Source: Pseudomonadota bacterium (GTDB lineage Bacteria > Pseudomonadota > Gammaproteobacteria > Burkholderiales > Burkholderiaceae_E). Taken from it: DNA of 60,614 bases. The position numbers were made by a program, and so were the translations under genes. The notes beneath the pieces were generated by a model that saw only the letters and a list, made by a program, of their open reading frames with translations, did not search any database and had not been told where the DNA came from. The stretch is from NCBI GenBank assembly GCA_023388075.1, contig JAEWGX010000094.1, forward strand, positions 1-60,614, given 5' to 3'. Below, piece after piece: positions 27,329 to 35,904 of the stretch (position 1 is the stretch's first letter; every line of letters starts with the position of its first letter).

Positions 27329-28272
27329 CAGCGTTCGCCCTTGCGATAGGGCTTCATGAGGGCCTGAGGATACGCGGCTCGTCGCGAGACGGCCACCAGC
27401 GCGAGGATCGAGAGCACGAACGGCACCATCAGCCAGAACTGGTACGGCAGCACGTCGCCGGCCGACTGCGCGAGCCTGAGCTGCAGCGCATCGAAGAACC
27501 CGAACAGCAGCGCGCCCAGCAGCGCCTTGCCGGGCCGCCACGACCCGAAGACGACGAGCGCGACGCACACCCAGCCGCGGCCGTTCACCATGTTGAAGAA
27601 GAACGCGTTGAAGGCGGCGGTGGTCAGGAACGCGCCTGCCACCCCCATCAGCGCCGAGCCGGCGGTGATCGCGCCGATGCGCACCGCCGCGACGGCAATG
27701 CCGGCGCTTTCGGCGGCCGCCGGGTTCTCGCCGACGGCACGGATCGCGAGCCCTGCGGGCGTGCGCGACAGCAGCCACCCCACGACCGGGACGATGGCGA
27801 GCGCGAGCAGGGTGAGCGGCGTGAGCGCGCCAAGGACCGGGCCGACCACCGGGAGGTTCTCCAGCCAGCCGTGGACCGGGGCGAACGGCTCGATCGTCGG
27901 CGGCGACGAGACCTTCGGAAAGAGGACGCGATAGGCGTAGTAGGTCAGGCTGGTCGCGAAGAGCGTGATGCCGAGGCCGGCAACGTGCTGCGACAGGGCG
28001 AGCGTCACCGTGAGCCAGCCGTGCAGCAGCCCGAACGCGGCGCCGGTGAGCGCGGCCACCAGGATGCCGGTCCAGAGATCGTGGCCGCCGTAGACGGTGA
28101 GCCAGCCGGCGAAGGCACCGGCCACCATGATTCCCTCGATGCCGAGGTTGAGCACCCCGGCGCGCTCGCAGAGCAGGACCCCGATCGTGCCGAAGACGAG
28201 CGGCGTGGCGAGCCGCAGCACCGCCACCCAGAAGGTCGCGGTACCCAGCGTCTCGAGCAGGTCGGCCATCAT
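27328..28272 (-). CDS. ABC transporter permease, BMP/nucleoside type (second)
   Basis: 314 residues, about eight to nine transmembrane helices. It shows LRLATPLVFGTIGVLLCERAGVLNLGIEG, AGLGITLFATSLTYYAYR and RAVGENPAAAESAGI, the pattern of the second permease in BmpA-NupOPQ-type importers. The start overlaps the upstream permease stop as ATGATGA. Together with the sister permease, ATPase and BmpA-like protein it forms a complete importer. Confidence 0.9.
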   Translation of the reverse strand: MMADLLETLGTATFWVAVLRLATPLVFGTIGVLLCERAGVLNLGIEGIMVAGAFAGWLTVYGGHDLWTGILVAALTGAAFGLLHGWLTVTLALSQHVAGLGITLFATSLTYYAYRVLFPKVSSPPTIEPFAPVHGWLENLPVVGPVLGALTPLTLLALAIVPVVGWLLSRTPAGLAIRAVGENPAAAESAGIAVAAVRIGAITAGSALMGVAGAFLTTAAFNAFFFNMVNGRGWVCVALVVFGSWRPGKALLGALLFGFFDALQLRLAQSAGDVLPYQFWLMVPFVLSILALVAVSRRAAYPQALMKPYRKGER

Positions 28273-29327
28273 CGCCTGATCCGGTAGCGCACCAGCATCG
28301 ACGCGACCAGCATCGCGATCAGCGACACCGCGACGATGACATCGGCGATGTAGTTCGGCACGCCCACCACCCGGCTCATGCTGTCCGCTCCCACCTGCAC
28401 GCCGGCGACGAACACGGCGGCCACCACCACCCAGACCGGTGACAGCCCGGCCAGCATCGCGATCACGATGCCGCTGTAGCCGTAGCCCGGCGACATGTCC
28501 AGCGTCACATAGCCGGTGCGCCCGGCCACCTCGGCGACGCCAGCGAGGCCGGCAAGCGCGCCAGAGAGGATGGCGGTGCCGAGCACCACCCGCTCCACCG
28601 GGATGCCGAGATGGCGCGAGGCGCGGGCGTTGCTGCCCACGGCCTGCATCTCGAAGCCGAAGGCGGTCGCCCGCTGCAGCCACTGCAGGAAGAGCGCCGC
28701 GCCGATGGCCCACAGGAAGCCGGTGTGCAGCCGCGACTTCTCCATCAGGCGTCCGAACTCCAGCTCGGGCTTCAGCGTCACGGATTGCGGCCAGCCGAGC
28801 GCCATCGGATCCTTCATCGGCCCATCCAGCATGGCCGAGACGAAGAGCAGCATGATGAAGTTGAGCAGCAGCGTGGTCACCACCTCGTCCACGGCCATCC
28901 GGGTCTTGAGCCAGGCCGGCAGCAGCAGCAGCGCGGCGCCGGCGGCCATCGCCGCGAGCATCATCAGGGCATAGAGCAGTCCGTCGGGCAGCCCGAAGCC
29001 GGTGCCGCCGTGAAGGCCGCCCACCGCGACCGCGGCGAGGGCGCCGGCATAGAGCTGCCCTTCCGCGCCGATGTTGAAGAAGCGCGCGCGAAAGGCCACC
29101 GCCACCGCGAGCCCGGTGAGGATGAGCGGCGTTGCGCGGGTGAGGGTCTCGCTCAGCGCGAAGCGCGATCCGAAGCCGCCTTCCAGCAGCAGCCGGTAGG
29201 TCTCGCCGACCGGCGCCCCGGCCCAGGCGACCAGCAACGCGCAGGCGGCGAGCGTCGCGGCGATCGCCCCGAGCGGCGCCAGCACCCAGGCGGCGCCGGG
29301 TCCGTCAGCGCGCCGCTCGAGCCGCAT
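28269..29327 (-). CDS. ABC transporter permease, BMP/nucleoside type (first)
   Basis: 352 residues with nine or so hydrophobic helices. RATPLILTGLAVAVAFRARFFNIGAEGQL, KTRMAVDEVVTTLLLNF and GSNARASRHLGIP are the family markers of the NupP-type permease. The start at 29327 (MRLERRAD) lies 23 bases inside the end of the ATPase gene. Confidence 0.9.
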   Translation of the reverse strand: MRLERRADGPGAAWVLAPLGAIAATLAACALLVAWAGAPVGETYRLLLEGGFGSRFALSETLTRATPLILTGLAVAVAFRARFFNIGAEGQLYAGALAAVAVGGLHGGTGFGLPDGLLYALMMLAAMAAGAALLLLPAWLKTRMAVDEVVTTLLLNFIMLLFVSAMLDGPMKDPMALGWPQSVTLKPELEFGRLMEKSRLHTGFLWAIGAALFLQWLQRATAFGFEMQAVGSNARASRHLGIPVERVVLGTAILSGALAGLAGVAEVAGRTGYVTLDMSPGYGYSGIVIAMLAGLSPVWVVVAAVFVAGVQVGADSMSRVVGVPNYIADVIVAVSLIAMLVASMLVRYRIRR

Positions 29328-30969
29328 CGGTGGAGGCGCCGTGCGCCGGGGCCGCTCCGGTCGCGGCCAGGGCGGCCGGCGGGCCGCCGGCCATCGCCAG
29401 GCCGATCGTGGCGGCATCCCAGTCGCGTGCCGGCAGCGCCGGGGACAGGTTGCCCTTGCTGATCACCGCGATCCGGTCCGCGATGGCGAGTATCTCGTCC
29501 AGGTCCTCGGAGACGAGGAGCACCGCGGCGCCGCGCTCGCGCGCGAGCAGGAGCTGGCGATGGACGAAGGCGACCGCGCCGACATCCAGCCCCCAGGTGG
29601 GCTGGTTGGCGATGATCACGCGCGGCTCCCTCCCGAGCTCGCGACCGAGGATGAACTTCTGGATGTTGCCGCCCGAAAGCATCCGGATCGGCTGCTCCAG
29701 GCCGGTGGTGCGGACATCGAAGTCGCCGACGATCCGCGCGGCCTCGGCCCGGATGCGCGGGCGGTCCAGCAATCCGAGGACGCGCGCGAGGCGCCCGCCG
29801 CGCAACGCGGCCGGACTGCGCAGCCGGTGCGCGACGGCGTTCATCGCCACCGAGGCATCTCCGACGACACCCATGTTCACCCGGTCCTCCGGGATCCGTG
29901 CAATGCCGGCATCGATCCACGCCCGCGGCCGGGCCGGCAGTCGGCGGCCCATGACGCGAACCTCGCCACTCGTGGCCGCGACCTCTCCACAGAGCAGGCC
30001 GGCCAGCGCCTGCTGGCCGTTGCCGGCCACCCCGGCGATCGCGACGATCTCCCCTGCCCTCACCTGCAGGTCCACCGCCTCGAGCCCCGGGCCGCTCGAG
30101 CCGGGCGCGGCGACGCGCTCGAGCTCGACGAGAGCCGGCCCGGGCGGCCGCGCCGACTGGTGCGTAGCCACGGCGGTGTCGGCGCGGTCGCCGACCATTG
30201 CCCGCGCGAGGGCCTGCCGGTCGGTGGCGCTCGCCGCGGCCTCCAGCACCACCCGCCCCTGACGCAGCACCATCACGCGGTCGCTCACCCGCAGCACCTC
30301 GTCGAGCTTGTGCGAGATGAAGATCACGGCGAGCCCGGCCGCGGTGAAGCGTTCGAGCGTGGCGAACAGCGATTCACTCTCCTGCGGCGTCAGCACCGCG
30401 GTGGGCTCGTCCATCACCAGGATGCGGGATCCGCGCACCAGCGCCTTCAGGATCTCGACCCGCTGGCGCTCGCCCACCGAAAGCGCCGCCACCCGCGCGG
30501 CGGGGTCCACCTGCAGCCCGTAGTCCGCGGCGGCGGCCAGCAGCCTTGCGCGCACCGCCTGGCGTCCGAGCGACGGCGACCAGAGCGGCGCCATGCCGAG
30601 CATCACGTTGTCGAGCACCGTGAGGTTGTCGGCCAGCGTGAAATGCTGGTGGACCATGCCGATGCCGGCGGCGAGCGCCGCGCGCGTGTCGCCGGGCGGC
30701 AGCGTCCTGCCGAAGGCCGTGACGGTGCCGGAGTCCGCGACGTAATGGCCGAAGAGGATCGACACCAGCGTCGACTTGCCGGCCCCGTTCTCTCCCAGCA
30801 GCGCGAGCACCTCGCCGCCGGCGAGCTCGAGCGAGATGCCGTCGTTGGCGGTCAGCGGCCCGAAGCGCTTCGTTATCCCGGAGAGTCGAAGGACCGGCTG
30901 ATCGCCGGGCCCCCCTTCGCGCCCGCCGCCGTCCGTCGCGGCATCGCCGGCCTGTCCGTCACGACCCAC
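29305..30969 (-). CDS. ABC transporter ATP-binding protein with two ABC domains
   Basis: 554 residues with two nucleotide-binding domains in tandem, as in RbsA/NupO importers. Domain 1 has Walker A GENGAGKST (59-67), LSVGERQRVE and Walker B ILVMDEP. Domain 2 has the degenerate Walker A GVAGNGQQAL and LSGGNIQKF with the WGLDVGAV region, usual for the class. The start is a GTG at 30969, six bases after the bmpA stop, with an unusually Gly/Asp-rich N-terminal 25 residues. Confidence 0.92.
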   Translation of the reverse strand: MGRDGQAGDAATDGGGREGGPGDQPVLRLSGITKRFGPLTANDGISLELAGGEVLALLGENGAGKSTLVSILFGHYVADSGTVTAFGRTLPPGDTRAALAAGIGMVHQHFTLADNLTVLDNVMLGMAPLWSPSLGRQAVRARLLAAAADYGLQVDPAARVAALSVGERQRVEILKALVRGSRILVMDEPTAVLTPQESESLFATLERFTAAGLAVIFISHKLDEVLRVSDRVMVLRQGRVVLEAAASATDRQALARAMVGDRADTAVATHQSARPPGPALVELERVAAPGSSGPGLEAVDLQVRAGEIVAIAGVAGNGQQALAGLLCGEVAATSGEVRVMGRRLPARPRAWIDAGIARIPEDRVNMGVVGDASVAMNAVAHRLRSPAALRGGRLARVLGLLDRPRIRAEAARIVGDFDVRTTGLEQPIRMLSGGNIQKFILGRELGREPRVIIANQPTWGLDVGAVAFVHRQLLLARERGAAVLLVSEDLDEILAIADRIAVISKGNLSPALPARDWDAATIGLAMAGGPPAALAATGAAPAHGASTDAARAAR

Positions 30970-30975
30970 GCCCGG

Positions 30976-32013
30976 CTACTGGGACGCCTTCGGTTGCGCG
31001 TCGTTCACCTTGACGGTGAAGGAGCCGTCCAGGATCTCCTTCTGTCGCGCCGCGACCCGGTCCATCACCGCCTTGGGCACCTTGCTCTCGAAGGTTCCAA
31101 GCGGCGCGAGCTCCGAGCCCTTGTGCTTCATCATCGAGTACTGGCCGTAGTCCTCGTGGGTAAACTTGCCGGTCTTCACCGCGGCGATGGCGCGTTCGAT
31201 CGTCGGCTCCATGTTCCACAGCGCGGAGGCGACCACGGTCTGCGGATAGGCGTCCTGCGTGTTGATGACGTTGCCGATCGCGAGCGCATTGCGTTCCTTG
31301 GCGGCATCCGACACGCCGAAGCGCTCGGCATAGAGCACGTCGGCGCCCTTGTCGAGCATCGCGAAGGAGGCCTCCTTCGCCTTGGGCGGATCGAACCAGG
31401 AGTTGATGAAGGACACCATGAACTGAACCTTCGGATTGGTCTCCCGCGCCCCTTCCATGAACGCGTTCATCAGCCGGTTCACCTCCGGAATCGGGTAGCC
31501 GCCCACCATGCCGATCTTGCCGCTCTTGGTCATCGCCCCGGCGATCATGCCGGTGAGATAGGCCGGCTCCTGGATGTAGTTGTCGAACACCGAGAAGTTC
31601 GGCGCCTGCGGCTTGCCGGAGGAGCCGAGCAGGAACGCCGTCTTGGGGTAGTCCTTCGCCACCTTGCGCGCGGCGGCCTCCACCGCGAACGCCTCGCCCA
31701 CGATGAGCGCGTTGCCCTGCTCCGCGTACTGCCGCATCACGCGCTCGTAGTCCGCGTTGGCCACGTTCTCCGAGAACCGGTACTCGACCTCGCCGCGCGC
31801 GGCGGCGGCGTTGAGCGCCTTGTGGATGCGGCTCACCCACTGCTGCTCGACCGGCACCGTGTAGACCGCCGCCACCTTCACCTTCTCCTGGGCGGAAGCG
31901 GTGCCGAACGCGGTGATGCTCGTGGCGACGGCGAGGGCGCCGGCAAGCGACAGCAGGCCGCGGCGAGCGGCGACGACGGGCGCGCGGCGCCCCGGATGCG
32001 AGGATGGCTTCAT
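30976..32013 (-). CDS. BMP-family ABC transporter substrate-binding protein
   Basis: 345 residues. A signal peptide of about 42 residues ends SAQEK; there is no lipobox Cys, so it is a soluble periplasmic protein rather than a lipoprotein like many BmpA proteins. The body has VAAVYTVPVEQQWVSRIHKAL, VRYSEN-like FSENV, DNYIQEPAYLTGMIAG and NSWFDPPKAKEAS, the typical BmpA (PnrA) features that bind purine nucleosides or other heterocycles. AGGGAG precedes the ATG. It lies 26 bases after ppk2 on the same strand. Confidence 0.9.
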   Translation of the reverse strand: MKPSSHPGRRAPVVAARRGLLSLAGALAVATSITAFGTASAQEKVKVAAVYTVPVEQQWVSRIHKALNAAAARGEVEYRFSENVANADYERVMRQYAEQGNALIVGEAFAVEAAARKVAKDYPKTAFLLGSSGKPQAPNFSVFDNYIQEPAYLTGMIAGAMTKSGKIGMVGGYPIPEVNRLMNAFMEGARETNPKVQFMVSFINSWFDPPKAKEASFAMLDKGADVLYAERFGVSDAAKERNALAIGNVINTQDAYPQTVVASALWNMEPTIERAIAAVKTGKFTHEDYGQYSMMKHKGSELAPLGTFESKVPKAVMDRVAARQKEILDGSFTVKVNDAQPKASQ

Positions 32014-32039
32014 CGGAACTCCCTGTCTGGCGGTACGGG

Positions 32040-32852
32040 TCAATCGATCACGATGGCTGCGGGATCGAACTCGGGCTTCGGGAACTGCGGATCCAGGCGC
32101 TTCAACGCGTCCACGATGATGCGAAGCATCGCGTAGTCGCGGAACCACTTGCGGTTGGACGGTATCACGAACCAGGGTGCATCTTTTCGGTGCGTCTCGA
32201 CGATCGCATCGCGATAGGCCCGCATGTAGTCCTTCCACTTCCTGCGCTGCTCGAGGTCGTGCGCGTCGAACTTCCAGTGCTTCTCGGGCTCGTCCAGGCG
32301 CGCCTGCAGCCGCTCGCGCTGCTCGTCGGCGTCGATGTGCAGGTAGAACTTGAGGATCAGCGTGCCTTCGTCGGCGAGCATCCGCTCGAAGTCCCGCAGG
32401 TGGGCGTAGCGTCGCTTCCAGACTTTCTTCGGCACCAGCTCGTTGACGCGCACCACCAGCACGTCCTCGTAGTGCGAACGGTTGAAGACGACGATCTTTC
32501 CCTTGGTGGGCGCTTTCTGGTGGATGCGCCAGAGGTAGTCGCGCGCCAGCTCGTTCGAGGTCGGGGCCTCGAACCGTGCCACGTCCACGCCCTGCGGATT
32601 CACGCCGGTGAAGATCTTCCGGATGGCGCCGTCCTTGCCGCCGGTATCCATCGCCTGGAGCACGATCAGGACCGTGTGCTTCTGCTCGGCGTAGAGCCGC
32701 GCCTGGAGATCGGACAGCTCGTCGCGCAGGTGGTCCGCCGCGGCATCGGCGGCCGCCTTGTCACCGTCGAAGCCGGGCGTGGCGCCGGCCGGCAGCGAGA
32801 GGAGGACGTCCTTGTCGGCGTCCCCGTCGAGCTCGAACCAGCATTTCGACAC
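32040..32852 (-). CDS. ppk2: Polyphosphate kinase 2
   Basis: 270-residue PPK2 that transfers phosphate between polyphosphate and nucleotides. It has the Walker A DTGGKDG (residues 69-75), Walker B FNRSHYEDVLVVRV, the lid helix with RRYAHLRDFERML and the C-terminal WKFDAHDLEQRRKWKDYMRAYRDA. The single-domain size fits the class I (NDP-phosphorylating) or class III group; I cannot decide from sequence alone. It begins seven bases after the benzoate-CoA-ligase-type gene, so it is almost surely in the same transcript. Generating ATP from polyphosphate beside an AMP-forming ligase is a sensible partnership but is inferred. Confidence 0.93.
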   Translation of the reverse strand: MSKCWFELDGDADKDVLLSLPAGATPGFDGDKAAADAAADHLRDELSDLQARLYAEQKHTVLIVLQAMDTGGKDGAIRKIFTGVNPQGVDVARFEAPTSNELARDYLWRIHQKAPTKGKIVVFNRSHYEDVLVVRVNELVPKKVWKRRYAHLRDFERMLADEGTLILKFYLHIDADEQRERLQARLDEPEKHWKFDAHDLEQRRKWKDYMRAYRDAIVETHRKDAPWFVIPSNRKWFRDYAMLRIIVDALKRLDPQFPKPEFDPAAIVID

Positions 32853-32859
32853 GATCGCC

Positions 32860-34470
32860 TCAGGCGCCGCCGCGCAGCTTGTAGCGCTGGATCTTCCCCG
32901 TGGCCGTCTTCGGCAGCTCGTCCAGGAACTCGATCCACCGCGGGTACTTGAACGGAGCCAGTGTGTCCTTCACGTGCTGCTTCAACTCCGCGACCAGTGC
33001 GTCGCCCGGCTGGAAGCCTGGCTTGAGAACCACGAACGCCTTGGGCTTGACCAGGTCGTCCAGGTCCTTCTGTCCGATCACCGCGGCCTCGAGCACCGCC
33101 TCGTGGCTGGCGATGGCGGATTCGACCTGGAACGGCGAGACGAACTGGCCGCTCACCTTGAGCATGTCGTCGGATCGCCCGGAGTAGGTGTAGTAGCCGT
33201 CGCCGGACCTGACGTACTTGTCGCCACTGCGGGTCCAGTCGCCCTGGAAGGTCTCCCGCGACTTGCCGCGCTGGTTCCAGTAGGAGAGCGCGCTGGTCGG
33301 CCCCTTGATGAACAGGTCGCCGATCTCGCCGTCAGCCACCGGCGTGCCGTCGTCGGTGACCAGCTTCAGCTCGTAGCCGGGCACCGCCGTGCCCGTGGTG
33401 CCGTAGCGAACCTGGCCGCGCCGGTTGGAGAGGAAGATGTGCAGCATCTCGGTGGAGCCGATGCCGTCGAGGATCTCGATACCGGTGAGATCGGTGAAGC
33501 GCGCGCCCACCCGCTCCGGCAGGGCCTCCCCGGCGGAGGCGCAGACCTTGAGGCCCAGGCGGTCCTTCGACGGGAACGCCGGGTTGGCAAGCATCGCCGC
33601 GTAGAGGGTGGGCACGCCGAAGAAGATGGTGGGCAAGGCGCCGTCGGCCGCGGCCGGCGCCTCGCCGGTGAGCCGCCTGAACACCGCGTCGGGCGTCGGA
33701 CGCTCGGCCATGAGCACCGAAGTGGCGCCCACCGCCATCGGGAAGGTGAGCGCGTTGCCCAGGCCGTAGGCGAAGAAGAGCTTCGCCGCGGAGAACGTCC
33801 GGTCGCGCTGGGTGATCCCGAGCGTCGGCCGCGCATAGAGCTCCGCCGTCTGGATCAGGCTCGAGTGGCAGTGGATGGTGCCCTTGGGCGCGCCGGTGGA
33901 GCCCGAGGAGTAGAGCCAGAAGCACGGTTCGTCGGCGCAGGTGTCGGCGGGCTCGAACTCGTCCTCGCCGCCGTCGAGGATGGCGCCGAAGTCGCCGCCC
34001 TCGGCAAGCGGCTCCTCCGAGATGACGATCCGGTTCAGGGTCGGGATGGCGTTGTGCAGCCCGTCGAACGCCGGGAACAGCGCGCGGGAGACGAAGAGCA
34101 CCTTGGCGCGCGAATCGCGCAGCATGTAGTCGTAGTCCCCCTGCGTGAGCAGCGTGTTGCCGCACACCGGCACCACGCCGGCCTTGATCGCACCGAGGAA
34201 GGCGGTGGGCCAGTCGATGGTGTCCAGCATGCAGATGAAGATGCGGTCCTCGGGCTCGATGCCGCTCGCGAGCAGGCCGGATGCGAAGCGGTTCACCCGC
34301 CTGGCGAGCTCGCCGTAGGTGATGGACCGGCGATCGTCGACGAAGGCGAGCTGGTCGTGGCGACCGGCGGCGAGGTTGCGCTCGATGAGGTCGAAGGCCG
34401 CGTTGTAGTTGCGCGGGATGCTCAGCTCCGGGGAAGCGCTGAAGTGCTCGGCGCTGGAAAGTTCTGGCAT
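32860..34470 (-). CDS. Benzoate-CoA ligase family protein
   Basis: 536-residue ANL-superfamily ligase (acid + CoA + ATP to acyl-CoA + AMP + PPi). The P-loop-like YSSGSTGAPKG (~187-197), GIGSTEMLHIFLSN, YxSGDKYVRSGDGYYTYSGRSDDMLKVSG hinge and PKTATGKIQR with its catalytic Lys near the end are complete. IGSTEMLH and the CFWLYSSGSTG form are characteristic of benzoate/4-hydroxybenzoate-CoA ligases. It lies downstream of a BoxR-like regulator gene and opposite an importer often used for aromatic acids. Benzoate or a substituted benzoate is the likely substrate. Confidence 0.9.
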   Translation of the reverse strand: MPELSSAEHFSASPELSIPRNYNAAFDLIERNLAAGRHDQLAFVDDRRSITYGELARRVNRFASGLLASGIEPEDRIFICMLDTIDWPTAFLGAIKAGVVPVCGNTLLTQGDYDYMLRDSRAKVLFVSRALFPAFDGLHNAIPTLNRIVISEEPLAEGGDFGAILDGGEDEFEPADTCADEPCFWLYSSGSTGAPKGTIHCHSSLIQTAELYARPTLGITQRDRTFSAAKLFFAYGLGNALTFPMAVGATSVLMAERPTPDAVFRRLTGEAPAAADGALPTIFFGVPTLYAAMLANPAFPSKDRLGLKVCASAGEALPERVGARFTDLTGIEILDGIGSTEMLHIFLSNRRGQVRYGTTGTAVPGYELKLVTDDGTPVADGEIGDLFIKGPTSALSYWNQRGKSRETFQGDWTRSGDKYVRSGDGYYTYSGRSDDMLKVSGQFVSPFQVESAIASHEAVLEAAVIGQKDLDDLVKPKAFVVLKPGFQPGDALVAELKQHVKDTLAPFKYPRWIEFLDELPKTATGKIQRYKLRGGA

Positions 34471-34539
34471 CGGTTCAGTCTCCCGGTGGCGACCGCCTGC
34501 ACCACGCGATTCGGATCAAGACAGGCCCCTCGTTGATCC

Positions 34540-34806
34540 TCACAGGGGCACGGCGCGGGAGGTCGGCTCCGCGACCAGCCGCTGCAGGTCCGTGCGCAGG
34601 ACCTTGGCGACGCGCCGCATCAACAGGACCGAGATGTTGCCTTCACCTGCCTCCAGCTGCGCGAGATAGCGCTCGGACAAGCCGGAGTGCTCCGCAAGCT
34701 GACGGCGCGTGAGCCCCGCCGCCTGGCGCGCGTGCCGCACGCGTCGGCCGAGTTCGACGAGGTAGGCCGCCTCCTCGTCGGGCTTGCCTGGGAGTTGGAT
34801 CGACAT
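34540..34806 (-). CDS. XRE/HTH regulator resembling the BoxR DNA-binding domain
   Basis: Only 88 residues. Residues ~18-75 form a lambda-repressor-type HTH (ELGRRVRHARQAAGLTRRQL, SGLSERYLAQLEAGEGNISV), and the SERYLAQLEAGxGNIS phrase matches the HTH half of BoxR/BzdR, the benzoyl-CoA-sensing repressors. Those proteins continue into a ~170-residue shikimate-kinase-like effector domain. Here a TGA follows and just 69 bases separate it from the ligase gene, so the effector domain is absent. It may still repress the locus but cannot sense benzoyl-CoA in the known way. The start is by ATG 34806; the ribosome site is weak. Confidence 0.75.
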   Translation of the reverse strand: MSIQLPGKPDEEAAYLVELGRRVRHARQAAGLTRRQLAEHSGLSERYLAQLEAGEGNISVLLMRRVAKVLRTDLQRLVAEPTSRAVPL

Positions 34807-34860
34807 GCACCATACCGGTTGGTTGAAGGCAATATAACGCAACCCGCCCGGAATCTCGAA
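34807..34860. promoter_or_regulatory. Divergent promoter region of the benzoate-type locus
   Basis: These 54 AT-richer bases separate the leftward HTH gene from the rightward hydrolase gene. GGTTG and CAACC form an inverted repeat around GGCAATATAACG, a possible operator. On the minus strand TATATT could be a -10 box, with TTCGAG 18 bases upstream. Evidence is by inspection only. Confidence 0.35.
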
Positions 34861-35763
34861 GTGCCGACGCCCTCGCAGCCCGCTGGTCCCGGCTCCTCCC
34901 CGGTCGAGCCTCACCGGCGTTTCGTCGAGGCGGCCGGACACCGCCTGGAAACCTGCCGCTACGGTCCGGGGGATGTACCGCTGCGCGTCGTGCTGCTGCA
35001 CGAGGGCCTCGGTTCGGTGTCGACCTGGCGGGATTTCCCCGCACGCCTTGCAGAGCAACTGGGCGAACCGGTGCTTGCCTACTCCCGCCCCGGCTATGGT
35101 CAATCGACGCCCGGATCAGAGCCACGACATCCAGGGTCGATGCATTACGACGCTCTGGTCGTCCTTCCTGCGCTCCTCGGGAAGTTGAGAATCAATCGCC
35201 CCGTGCTCGTGGGACACAGCGAGGGCGCATCGATCGCACTGATCCACGCAGGCACGTTCCGCGACGAATCGGCCGGAGCAGCAGCGGGGGTGGCGGTAAT
35301 GGCTCCACACCTGTTCGTGGAAAGCACTACCGTTTCGGAGATCTCCAACGTGCGTCTGACGTTCGAATCAAGTGGCCTGCTCGAGCGGCTCGGAAAGCAC
35401 CACCGCGACCCCCTTAGGACGTTCTCCGAGTGGACCGACCTGTGGTTGTCCCCCGCATTCCAGAGCTGGAACATCGAGCAGCTGGTGTCGGAGATCAGAT
35501 GTCCCCTGCTGGCACTCCATGGTCGCCAGGATCAGTACGGCACTCCGCGGCAGGTCGCTCGTCTCGTCGAGTTGCAGCCTGCGGCCAAGGCCTTGGTTCT
35601 GGAAGACTGCCGCCATAGCCCCCACCGGGATCAGCCGTTGGCCGTGTTGGCGGCGTTGACTGGCTTCCTGGCGGGTGTCGGATACGTCCAGGAGGGGCCG
35701 CTGCCGTCCGCCAAGTCAAGCGCCGCTGGCAAGCCCGGCGACGGGCCGCCGGGATCGGGTTAA
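34861..35763 (+). CDS. Alpha/beta hydrolase of the benzoate-type locus
   Basis: 300 residues from GTG 34861. An alpha/beta hydrolase fold with oxyanion LHEGLGS, nucleophile elbow GHSEG (Ser120), acid Asp224 in HGRQDQYGT and His252 in CRHSPHRDQP. AYSRPGYGQS is also typical. Similar hydrolases accompany box/benzoate genes, where a thioesterase or lactone-cleaving role has been suggested; that is context, not proof. The ~15 residues before HRRFVEAAG are low-complexity and the start is uncertain. It is divergent from the HTH gene and followed by the ABC importer genes after a 141-base gap. Confidence 0.82.
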   Translation: MPTPSQPAGPGSSPVEPHRRFVEAAGHRLETCRYGPGDVPLRVVLLHEGLGSVSTWRDFPARLAEQLGEPVLAYSRPGYGQSTPGSEPRHPGSMHYDALVVLPALLGKLRINRPVLVGHSEGASIALIHAGTFRDESAGAAAGVAVMAPHLFVESTTVSEISNVRLTFESSGLLERLGKHHRDPLRTFSEWTDLWLSPAFQSWNIEQLVSEIRCPLLALHGRQDQYGTPRQVARLVELQPAAKALVLEDCRHSPHRDQPLAVLAALTGFLAGVGYVQEGPLPSAKSSAAGKPGDGPPGSG

Positions 35764-35783
35764 TCCCGGTACATTGCCAGGCG

Positions 35784-35801
35784 CCGCAACAATTGTTCCG
35801 G
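35784..35801. promoter_or_regulatory. 18-base near-perfect palindrome upstream of the importer operon
   Basis: The sequence CCGCAACAATTGTTCCGG has a perfect 10-base core, AACAATTGTT, and CCG/CGG outer arms; only one pair (C opposite C) breaks symmetry. TACACT (35804-35809), just after it, is a plausible -10 box. The palindrome would cover the -35/spacer region, a standard operator position for the ABC genes downstream. Confidence 0.45.
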
Positions 35802-35904
35802 TTTACACTCATCTGCGACCGCCCTCCGGGATGAGCCTTCGCGGCCTGCCTGCCGGCAGCCGCCGCACCCGACACCGGAAGCGACACACCAAGGAGGAAC
35901 CCAG

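Noticed and set aside
29341..32136. A 931-codon open frame opposite the nucleoside-type ABC genes.
   Set aside because: Covers several real genes on the other strand, and composition is that of a GC-rich reverse frame.
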